DNA of 64,000 nucleotides from the NCBI GenBank assembly GCA_026168455.1, contig CM047425.1, positions 2,516,001 through 2,580,000 of the forward strand, given 5' to 3'. This document shows, one piece after another, positions 63,201 through 64,000 of this stretch. The notes beneath the pieces were generated by a model that was given only the letters and a program-made list of their open reading frames with translations, searched no databases and was not told where the DNA came from. This DNA comes from Theocolax elegans. Its lineage: Eukaryota > Arthropoda > Insecta > Hymenoptera > Cerocephalidae. Numbering within the stretch: the first letter of the stretch is position 1; each line of letters opens with the position of its first letter. The position numbers and the translations under genes were made by a program.

Positions 63201-63500
63201 GTTCAGTTATATATTATTGTAAATTTTTATCATATATTTCGATTATCACTAAAAATTATAGTAAATTAACAAAAATTTATTTCTTGTATTATAGATAAAA
63301 TAAAATTTATTGAAAATTTAATTATACAATATAATAATCGATTGATTTTCGTTTATTTTCAGTACTTGATGAGCGGATGGGCGAGGGGCTACAGTTTCCG
63401 GTGTCAACCAGTTGATTATTCAAACAACACTTTGGCGATCCGTATGGCGGCGACTTGCTGGTGGTACTATTTCAGCAAATTTACTGAATTCTTCGATACG
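7314..63500 (+). CDS. ELOVL-family very-long-chain fatty acid elongase, 5' part of gene (three coding exons)
   Basis: The coding sequence is join(7314..7374, 26936..27126, 63363..63500), 390 nt or 130 codons, open to the right. Family members are ER membrane condensing enzymes that add two carbons from malonyl-CoA to long-chain acyl-CoA. Seen here: an N-terminal DPRV segment, SSPFPTVAICLSYAYF (first membrane helix), VLGPRIMENRKPFNLR, a second helix IFYNLAQTIFSTWIFYE, then YLMSGWARGYSFRCQPVDYS and CWWYYFSKFTEFFDT, which holds the conserved KxxExxDT motif. Exon phases join cleanly (61 + 191 + 138 nt) and all junctions are GT/AG. Insect homologues run to roughly 270-330 residues, so the HxxHH catalytic box and the rest lie past base 64000. 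It most resembles the insect subgroup often named AAEL008004-like or ELOVL1/7-like; the exact orthologue cannot be decided here. The two introns are about 19.6 and 36.2 kb. Confidence 0.93.
7375..8186 (+). other. Start of elongase intron 1
   Basis: Begins with a consensus GTAAGT donor. No gene. A short segment at about 7760-7815 (CCCTAG then ACGTTTTTTAAGCC) resembles parts of the 141-bp MITE at 57110 and a segment near 41788, so it may be a decayed copy of that family. Confidence 0.5.
8187..8562 (+). mobile_element. TTAA-ended MITE family A, copy 2
   Basis: About 376 bp. The 5' end TTAGGGGGATGTCGGACTCA and the 3' end GGGTCCGATATCCCA are imperfect inverted complements. Internal blocks match the other copies: GACGTTAGGCCCTTAG, TTGAATGTTTAAACTTTC, GCCCTTCCTTATGTTTTAAG, TTTAATTCAATATTTTAGAT. 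Inserted in the sense direction of the elongase intron. Non-coding. Confidence 0.75.
8563..10284. other. Intron 1, AT-rich, nothing recognised
   Basis: No frame with protein-like composition. There are long A/T-only palindromic words at 9640-10030. No repeat with defined ends seen. Confidence 0.45.
10285..11000. other. GC-richer island with (TTC)n tract in intron 1
   Basis: An unusually GC-rich block for this window, with a (TTC)n microsatellite at about 10533-10567 and CG-containing words such as GCGCGTTTTCGCG near 10449. Several overlapping open frames of 60-171 codons exist on both strands, but their low-complexity runs (poly-Arg/Glu/Leu) come from the TTC repeat and homopolymers and give no family match I recognise. 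A cis-regulatory element or an unrecognised non-coding exon is possible. Confidence 0.4.
11001..17814. other. Intron 1, long non-coding stretch
   Basis: No supported gene. Points of note: a tRNA-like or SINE-like segment at 12361-12440; an isolated TATAAATAG box at 13345-13353; and GC-richer islands at 14530-14700, 15270-15420 and 16655-16830, the last containing TTCGGCTTTTCGC and CGACTTGTCTCG-like short dyads. A/T-only tracts fill 12060-12260 and 15780-16560. Confidence 0.4.
17993..18004 (+). repeat. LINE target-site duplication, left copy
   Basis: AATGTTATGTCG, identical to 23484-23495. Twelve bases, perfect, bounding the LINE. It marks a target-primed insertion and fixes the element's 5' boundary. 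Confidence 0.9.
18190..19643 (+). pseudogene. LINE ORF1 (gag-like nucleic-acid-binding protein), broken
   Basis: The reading begins QPINGFTRGIPPPGEPSTSP after GTG at 18190, so the original ATG seems mutated. An in-frame TAA at 18460-18462 interrupts it; after that it resumes as KKLADELINENK. A one-base-type frame change occurs near 18700 (WFAS / RRQVYVHPDS), and a further TAA at 18810-18812 lies just before the zinc knuckle CFICKEVGHTSKQC (CX2CX4HX4C, about 18816-18857). The C-terminal part, open from 18933 to 19643 (237 codons), is polar, Ser/Asn/Lys-rich and low in structure. ORF1 proteins of this group bind the element RNA and carry it to the nucleus. Confidence 0.85.
19692..20705 (+). pseudogene. 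LINE ORF2, endonuclease part
   Basis: 337 codons open, an exonuclease-endonuclease-phosphatase fold that nicks target DNA for reverse transcription. Catalytic landmarks are intact: N9 in IIQWNLNG, E36 in CLQETHF, D132/N134 in IIGDFNAHNVNWGS, and S206-D207-H208 in YDSDHYPIL. The frame is lost at an A-run near 20680-20690: reading on in the alternative frame gives KKAILRRTLKETKKNFWLQF and continues into the reverse transcriptase. A single-base change in the homopolymer (mutation or sequencing error) therefore separates the two halves of one protein. ATG 19692 follows ORF1 by 48 nt. Confidence 0.9.
20690..22723 (+). pseudogene. LINE ORF2, reverse transcriptase part
   Basis: The frame continues from the endonuclease through a linker. 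The first ATG in this frame is at 20981, giving 580 open codons, but the domain starts upstream of it. Seen, numbered from that ATG: SPGPDLIPNILL, PIPKPGKDNSSPKNYRPISL (fingers), FRQDRYTYDHL, ISLDIEKAFEMV, GVPQGSVLS at 217-225, and the catalytic FADD at 249-252 (CCLFADDVTLYY). The thumb follows with ILGLILDTKLNWKPHI. The end, FIAGADKEGKSGIAIFYNN, is the start of an RNase H fold with its first catalytic Asp replaced. A stop at 22721-22723 breaks it. The core catalytic residues of the polymerase look intact although the protein is not. Confidence 0.92.
22724..23351 (+). pseudogene. LINE ORF2, RNase H remnant and C-terminal zinc finger
   Basis: In a shifted frame, 22722-22790 reads IYISSKALLKEVHNTF, a decayed version of the RNase H TDS motif. 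Another 181 open codons (22806-23351) hold the RNase H tail, then RIRIGHTKLTHEYLLKKE and CSTCKVPLNIQHILLQC, the C-terminal CCHC-like finger common in I/Jockey-group ORF2 proteins. This part confirms that the element is complete at its 3' end. Confidence 0.85.
23352..23483 (+). other. LINE 3' UTR and tail
   Basis: About 130 nt from the ORF2 stop to the A-rich tail. It ends GCTGATGCGACATTAAATAA, then TTAATAAAAAAAAAA. The boundary with the target duplication is uncertain by a few A residues. Confidence 0.8.
23484..23495 (+). repeat. LINE target-site duplication, right copy
   Basis: AATGTTATGTCG, identical to 17993-18004. The first As could instead belong to the tail. Confidence 0.9.
23682..24050 (+). 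mobile_element. TTAA-ended MITE family A, copy 4
   Basis: Begins TTAGAGACATGTTAGATTTA and ends GCAGATCCCTGTAATTTGAA. Internal blocks match the family: GGTTGAAAGTTTATGCC, AATAATTATCGACC, AAACGTCAGGCCTTCCCTTG. It lies directly beside the reverse copy split by the LINE, so two family members sit head to head. Diverged and non-coding. Confidence 0.7.
24255..24430. repeat. Hairpin repeat family H, copy 2
   Basis: Shares ACTCAAAAAGATCA, TTCTAAAGATGTCACATT and TTGAGGCATATTTAACATGA with 3938-4035. No coding capacity and ends undefined. Confidence 0.45.
24431..26935 (+). other. End of intron 1, nothing recognised
   Basis: Non-coding AT-rich DNA. Around 24870-25510 the composition is slightly richer in G+C, with short overlapping frames that look random. 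It ends in the pyrimidine tract and AG of the exon 2 acceptor. Confidence 0.5.
26936..27126 (+). CDS. Elongase coding exon 2
   Basis: The acceptor is TTTTTGTCGTAG (AG at 26934-26935) and the donor is GTGAGC at 27127. The exon encodes DPRVREWAMMSSPFPTVAIC through IFSTWIFYE. It includes two hydrophobic helices flanking the basic segment ENRKPFNLRRI, a hallmark of insect elongases of this subgroup. It ends in phase 0. GC content is clearly above the surrounding intron DNA. Confidence 0.93.
27266..27745. mobile_element. Old foldback element (family F), decayed copy
   Basis: The left end AAGGGGACAAGACTGGGTTA matches the ends of the elements at 54796 and 57700. The interior CTTACCGCAGGACATCTC and TTCCATTCAAGTGGATTAAA match those elements too. 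Internal dyad: ACCACTTCATCGAATAGGCT (about 27480) against the complement of AGCCTATTGAATGAAGTGGT (about 27670). The outer right arm is not recognisable. Inserted just inside intron 2. Confidence 0.65.
27983..30160 (+). repeat. Direct duplication D1, first copy (about 2.18 kb)
   Basis: GAATAGAACCTGTCTCGATC at 27983 recurs at 30161, and the two blocks align end to end, joining directly at 30160/30161. Non-coding. The copy ends with a GC-richer island (30070-30160: GGCGGTATATATAC, CGAATGCCGGCGGGTACAG). Differences from the second copy are mostly single-base gains and losses. Confidence 0.9.
30161..32323 (+). repeat. Direct duplication D1, second copy (about 2.16 kb)
   Basis: Repeat of 27983-30160 ending at GACCGCAATGTCG (32311-32323). 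After it the sequence runs into a unique region, CTCCAATAAAACCCCGC. No gene in either copy. Confidence 0.9.
32324..33528. other. Intron 2, single-copy non-coding DNA
   Basis: No gene recognised. It starts with a moderately GC-rich 150 bp continuing the island of D1 and becomes A/T-only by 32750. Confidence 0.5.
33529..34492 (+). repeat. Direct duplication D2, first copy (964 bp)
   Basis: CAGGTTCATTTTCTTTTTTT at 33529 recurs at 34493. The copies are nearly identical apart from small indels (for example CTATTCGTCACGCAG against CTATTCGTCCACGCAG). Each contains a hairpin module on the minus strand, described separately. Confidence 0.9.
33791..33839 (-). ncRNA. Hammerhead-ribozyme-like module, minus strand, copy 1
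   Basis: Read on the minus strand: CTGATGAG (33831-33824), a 6-bp stem GATGGA/TCCATC closed by GGACT, then GAAAC (33806-33802) and GTC (33801-33799). These are the hammerhead core boxes in type I order. Two deviations: one extra G between CTGATGA and the stem, and no room for a stem III hairpin, only the palindrome ACGT. Known hammerheads of Penelope-like elements have very short stem III and may act as dimers, which would fit. Flanking stem I pairing is weak (GC/GC). Whether it cleaves is not shown. Confidence 0.35.
34493..35462 (+). repeat. Direct duplication D2, second copy
   Basis: Repeat of 33529-34492. An expanded AAATAAATAAAT run at about 35085-35110 distinguishes it. It runs on without a break into block D3. 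Confidence 0.9.
34758..34806 (-). ncRNA. Hammerhead-ribozyme-like module, minus strand, copy 2
   Basis: Same module in the second copy of D2: CTGATGAG at 34798-34791, stem GATGGA/TCCATC, GAAACGTC below it. Identical core to copy 1, so it gives no independent support. Confidence 0.35.
35303..36645 (+). repeat. Direct duplication D3, first copy, with a GC-richer island
   Basis: Matches 37929-39262. The island at 35690-36010 is much less AT-rich, with GCCGACGCGCATTCGG, GTCTGCGCGTGACGG and GTTAACGCACGCATG. The copies are almost identical over the island and diverge by indels after about 36020. No coding frame is shared. The island is a candidate intronic regulatory element. Confidence 0.85.
36646..37504. 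other. Intron 2, single-copy spacer
   Basis: No gene. A moderately GC-rich patch at 36720-36930 (CGAGTAAACGTCGGAGACG, AAGTGACGCGCGACG). Short open frames here are random in composition. Confidence 0.45.
37505..37859 (+). repeat. Direct duplication D5, first copy (355 bp)
   Basis: Recurs exactly 2000 bp downstream at 39505-39859 with one substitution that I can see (TACATCATTGC against TACATTATTGC) and no length change. It is followed by a piece shared with D2 (AATAATCAATCATTC, 37850-37930). Confidence 0.9.
37929..39262 (+). repeat. Direct duplication D3, second copy
   Basis: Repeat of 35303-36645. The last 600 bp carry many small indels and substitutions relative to the first copy (for example CTGTGCACTAGTTCC against CTGTGCAATAAGGTTCC). 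Confidence 0.9.
39263..39510 (+). repeat. Third, partial copy of the D3 start
   Basis: Repeats the first 250 bp of D3 (TATTATATATAGTTATAAAA through TTAAAAAATCACGTATATAA) and then joins directly to the second copy of D5. Confidence 0.85.
39505..39859 (+). repeat. Direct duplication D5, second copy
   Basis: Repeat of 37505-37859. It ends at AATAATCAAT, after which unique sequence (TTTGCGATAAATAAAAACC) follows. Confidence 0.9.
39860..41700. other. Intron 2, single-copy DNA with (GA)n microsatellites
   Basis: No gene. (GA)n runs at 40171-40187 and (AG)n at 40731-40753. The second is followed by a short GC-richer patch (ACGCGCCTCTCGG). Open frames in both directions are short and low complexity. 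Confidence 0.5.
41711..41945 (-). mobile_element. TTAA-ended MITE family A, fragment (reverse), with a second element's remnant
   Basis: TTTCAAATTACAGGGATCGC (about 41708) and GGTCGGTAATTATTAATCAC (about 41889) match the complement of the family's 3' end and middle. Between them, ACGTTTTTTAAGCCAAAAAA to TTTCTATTAGGGTG resembles the 141-bp TA-type MITE, so this may be a nested, decayed insertion. Confidence 0.5.
42201..42885 (+). repeat. Direct duplication D7, first copy
   Basis: From the (CA)n run TACACACACACACAGACACC to TGGTTATAAAAAAAATAAAT. Recurs at 45482-46163. The segment just before it (42055-42200) is GC-richer and single copy (GATGGGCTCGGTCACTTG, TTAGCCCGGCCCAC), so a regulatory role is possible. 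No gene. Confidence 0.9.
42886..45487 (+). repeat. Tandem array of 462-468 bp units
   Basis: The phrase CATCTTAGTAAATTAAAATA starts at 42886, 43354, 43822, 44284, 44746 and 45208, giving five full units and one partial. Length differences come from the internal (AAT)n microsatellite. Outside it the units look essentially identical. The last unit stops at CGCCCGTATATATACA, where sequence jumps into the second copy of D7. Single units of the same sequence also follow D7 at 46164 and 47984. No coding capacity. Confidence 0.95.
45229..45280 (+). repeat. Expanded (AAT)n microsatellite
   Basis: About 17 AAT repeats in the last array unit, against 5 to 7 in the other units. Confidence 0.9.
45482..46163 (+). 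repeat. Direct duplication D7, second copy
   Basis: Repeat of 42201-42885 with almost no change (one extra A in an A-run near 46063). Followed by another array-type unit at 46164-46626. Confidence 0.9.
46105..47925 (+). repeat. Direct duplication D8, first copy (about 1.82 kb)
   Basis: Contains one 462-bp-type unit (46164-46626) and then 1.3 kb of AT-rich DNA. Repeats at 47926-49758 with a period of 1820 (46164 to 47984). Around 46775 the phrase CCCTATACTAGAAATTAAAC resembles the end of the 141-bp TA-type MITE. Short minus-strand frames present in both copies are AT-driven and not protein-like. Confidence 0.9.
47926..49758 (+). repeat. Direct duplication D8, second copy
   Basis: Repeat of 46105-47925. 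It differs by scattered one-base gains and losses, for example GTAAATTAAAATAAC against GTAAATAAAATAAC and TTTTGACCATTT against TTTTGACTCATTT. Confidence 0.9.
49884..50935 (+). repeat. Direct duplication D9, first copy (about 1.05 kb)
   Basis: GCATGGTAAAATTTAGTAAA at 49891 recurs at 50942. It holds a GAAAGAAAGAAAGAGAGAGA purine tract and the GC-richer words TACGTACACACACACA and ACCACGCGGTTGG. Non-coding. Confidence 0.9.
50936..51998 (+). repeat. Direct duplication D9, second copy
   Basis: Repeat of 49884-50935. Small indels put open frames in different places in the two copies, which argues against those frames being genes. Confidence 0.9.
51999..52353. other. Intron 2 spacer before the SINE
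   Basis: About 355 bp, AT-rich, with nothing recognised. Confidence 0.5.
52354..52369 (+). repeat. SINE target-site duplication, left
   Basis: AATATATTCAAAATTA, identical to 52828-52843. Confidence 0.9.
52370..52827 (+). mobile_element. 5S-rRNA-derived SINE (SINE3 type)
   Basis: 458 bp, bounded by a perfect 16-bp target-site duplication and strikingly GC-rich against its surroundings. The head, about 52403-52463, resembles the 3' two-thirds of 5S rRNA: GAAAGTTAAGCAGC (internal box A), GAGCGCGGTTGGCAC and ACTTGGATGGGTGACC (box C), the RNA polymerase III internal promoter elements. The first part of 5S is missing or changed (GGTGGCGGAGTGGCGG). The body is unrelated to 5S, and the element ends in ACCAAAATTTTAAAAAAAATTTT. 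5S-headed SINEs move using a partner LINE's machinery; the body or tail should then match that LINE's 3' end, but I see no clear match to the LINE at 18005-23483. Two open frames on the minus strand are incidental. Confidence 0.88.
52828..52843 (+). repeat. SINE target-site duplication, right
   Basis: AATATATTCAAAATTA, perfect copy of 52354-52369. Confidence 0.9.
52844..53711. other. Intron 2 spacer, nothing recognised
   Basis: Non-coding, with several ATGTATATA and CGCG words (52868-53110, 53520-53580). No repeat boundary seen. Confidence 0.45.
53847..54383. mobile_element. TIR element related to MITE family A (copy in D10-1)
   Basis: The left end CATGACGGATCAAAATTATA, then GGGATCTAC, and the right end GTAGATCCCTGTAATTACTC, then CGACATTCCCTTAA, are inverted complements of about 35 nt. 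Both correspond to the family A 3' module. The interior of about 470 bp has no coding capacity. The element keeps an intact, uninterrupted right end here. Confidence 0.6.
54480..54690. repeat. Dyad-symmetric segment, D10 copy 1
   Basis: AAAGGAATTCCTTTGATATT, followed by AAACAATTCTTCTATAAA, is the imperfect complement of ATAGAAGAATCGTCTAACAT, followed by CAAGTGAATTTCCTTT, about 130 bp later. Recurs in copy 2 at about 57375-57600. Possibly another small foldback element, distantly similar to hairpin family H. Confidence 0.45.
54796..55526. mobile_element. Foldback element family F, D10 copy 1
   Basis: 731 bp with arms of about 230 bp. The left arm TTAAGGGGACAAGCCTGGGT... runs to CCACTTGCCGCAGG, and the right arm is its complement, ending GGCTTGTCCCTTAA. 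TTAA at both ends fits a TTAA target duplication; TA duplication with an AGGGG terminus cannot be excluded. The centre contains a second, inner inverted repeat (CACTTGAATGGA near 55082 against its complement, altered here). No transposase, so it would need an enzyme in trans. Confidence 0.85.
55735..56040 (-). other. GC-richer segment with a 73-codon minus-strand frame, triplicated
   Basis: Recurs at 58620-58945 and 60260-60590. In the last two the minus strand has a 73-codon frame (58861-58640, 60501-60280) starting MTEQYFQSRSFWRSLFLTKL and containing LLAFLVVEENQRKPF. In the first copy a base change in TCTTTGGAAAGG shifts the frame after QRKPF. I do not recognise a family. It could be a fragment of a transposon protein or chance. 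No splice or promoter support. Confidence 0.25.
56611..57285. mobile_element. TIR element related to MITE family A (copy in D10-2), interrupted
   Basis: Same element as 53847-54383 but with a 141-bp TA-flanked MITE inserted in its right terminal repeat at 57110-57250. The rest of the copy differs by many one-base indels. Confidence 0.6.
57110..57250. mobile_element. 141-bp TA-flanked MITE (Tc1/mariner type)
   Basis: Ends CCCTAGTAGAA and TTCTACTAGGG are perfect inverted repeats, with weaker complementarity further in. TA lies on both sides (57108-57109, 57251-57252). The matching position in copy 1 (54351-54352) has one TA and no insert, giving a filled and an empty site. TA target duplication and short TIRs are typical of IS630/Tc1/mariner-mobilised MITEs. 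Non-coding. Confidence 0.88.
57700..58434. mobile_element. Foldback element family F, D10 copy 2
   Basis: 735 bp. Ends are TTAAGGGGACAAGCC and GGCTTGTCCCCTTAA, perfect complements. Inner inverted repeat CCACTTGAATGGA (57990) / TCCATTCAAGTGG (about 58131). The centre has a GGTGAGT...TTTCAG intron-like string that has no coding frame around it. This is the best-preserved copy. Confidence 0.88.
58440..58500 (+). ncRNA. Hammerhead-like hairpin module, plus strand (D10 copy 2)
   Basis: AATAAAGGTATAGC, then CTGATGAG (58457-58464), stem GATGGAT/ATCCATC and GAAA (58482-58485), then TGGTGCCAATTAA. Shares AATAAAGGTATAGCCTGATG with the minus-strand modules in D2. The stem is kept although its loop differs (GAT against GGACT). 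Copies 1 (55541) and 3 (60085) have CTGATCAG, which breaks the core, so at most this copy could be active. The cleavage triplet is not clear. Confidence 0.25.
59626..60068. mobile_element. Foldback element family F, D10 copy 3, right half
   Basis: Begins inside the central region and ends CTTGTCCCCTTAA. Its left arm is absent because the duplication junction falls at 59626. Confidence 0.85.
59626..61263 (+). repeat. Duplication D10, copy 3 (3' half only)
   Basis: Repeats 57989-59625 (ACCACTTGAATGGAGCAGAC onwards) at nearly the same length and runs on into single-copy DNA (TTATTGAGGAATTTTTTAGA). The left junction cuts the foldback element in its centre. Confidence 0.9.
61264..63362 (+). other. 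End of intron 2, single copy
   Basis: Non-coding AT-rich DNA with (ATTT)n words at 61455-61480 and 61530-61545 and a (TA)n run at about 62369-62393. It ends with the polypyrimidine tract and acceptor of exon 3. Confidence 0.5.
63363..63500 (+). CDS. Elongase coding exon 3 (last in window)
   Basis: The acceptor is TTCGTTTATTTTCAG (AG at 63361-63362) and the donor is GTAAGT at 63501. The 46 codons start YLMSGWARGYSFRCQPVDYS and end SKFTEFFDT. Cysteine plus QPVDYS and the KxxExxDT motif are strongly conserved in ELO proteins. The next exon, expected to begin about IFFVLRKK and carry the HxxHH box, is not within the remaining 500 bases. Confidence 0.93.
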
Positions 63501-63620
63501 GTAAGTTAACCTTTTTGCTTCATCGATCACGCATCGTTTTCTTTCTCTTTTTTTGTTTTTGCCAAATGAGACGAATTTTTGTTAGATTTTTGTTATAAAG
63601 AAAACAATAAAGCTTGTTTT

Positions 63621-63932
63621 TAAGAGGATGTGGGACTCAGAAAATGGTTATTTTTTACTTTTTCTTTATAAACATATGAAAAACACTGTACGACAGACCC
63701 TTAGGCATCTTTTAATGAATATACCCTAATGTTTTCAGATATTATAATTCATAATTTCATTACGATGTTTGGGTTGAAAGTTTATGCCTATTTCGACTAA
63801 TAATTACCGACCGAAAATTGTTTACTCAATTATTATTTAAAGAATTTTTTAGATGTTTAATTTAATATTTCAGATATAATTTTTGGGTTGAATGGTGCAG
63901 ATTCCTGTAATTTGGTTCCGACAGCCCGTTAA
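63621..63932 (+). mobile_element. TTAA-ended MITE family A, copy at right edge
   Basis: Begins TTAAGAGGATGTGGGACTCA and ends GGTTCCGACAGCCCGTTAA, with TTAA at both termini. It shares TTGGGTTGAAAGTTTATGCC and AATAATTACCGACC with the other copies and has a deletion of about 70 bp in the middle. It lies in intron 3 of the elongase. The next bases, GGGGATGGAATACTCAATAT, may start another element that runs off the window. Confidence 0.78.
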
Positions 63933-64000
63933 GGGGATGGAATACTCAATATTTACCGACCGAGTCAATAGAAATGAAAAAATGATTCTGGTGAAATAAA

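Noticed and set aside
1..64000. Integrated viral DNA (for example polydnavirus segments, given a possible wasp host)
   Set aside because: No viral coding region or excision motif could be recognised; the only reverse transcriptase belongs to a LINE.

Overview
This is an AT-rich, intron-dominated animal nuclear window. The only host gene I can support is a fatty-acid elongase (ELOVL/ELO family), and its protein is closest in style to insect elongases. Gene-poor AT-rich DNA, long introns, an I/Jockey-group LINE and many short inverted-repeat elements suggest an insect, possibly a hymenopteran such as a parasitoid wasp. The taxon is inference only.

Layout. 1-7301: non-coding, probably upstream DNA or a 5' UTR intron. 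7314-7374: first coding exon of the elongase. 7375-26935: intron 1, about 19.6 kb, holding copies of a TTAA-ended MITE family and a 5.5-kb LINE (18005-23483) with a perfect 12-bp target-site duplication; the LINE sits inside another MITE copy. 26936-27126: exon 2. 27127-63362: intron 2, about 36 kb. 63363-63500: exon 3, ending in the family motif KFTEFFDT. The histidine-box exon must lie beyond the window.

Intron 2 is mostly direct duplications. Blocks of 0.4-3 kb lie next to each other in two or three copies (28.0-32.3, 33.5-35.5, 35.3-39.9, 42.2-49.8, 49.9-52.0 and 53.7-61.3 kb), and a 462-468 bp tandem array runs from 42.9 to 45.5 kb. In several blocks the copies differ mainly by one-base indels. 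One pair differs by a whole 141-bp transposon insertion, and three copies share a 6-base indel in a mosaic pattern. This looks as much like concatenated haplotypes or long-read gap filling as like real tandem amplification. By my count about 15 kb of the intron is second or third copies.

Other mobile DNA in intron 2: a 5S-rRNA-derived SINE (52370-52827) with a perfect 16-bp target-site duplication; foldback elements with arms of about 230 bp ending in TTAAGGGGACAAGCC; a 141-bp TA-flanked MITE with its empty site preserved; and a short hairpin module resembling a hammerhead ribozyme core, as found in Penelope-like elements and retrozymes.

The working parts are one elongase gene, whose pre-mRNA must splice out two very large introns, and a population of mostly dead or non-autonomous transposons inside those introns. 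I saw no bacterial features, CRISPR arrays, rRNA genes or convincing tRNA genes.
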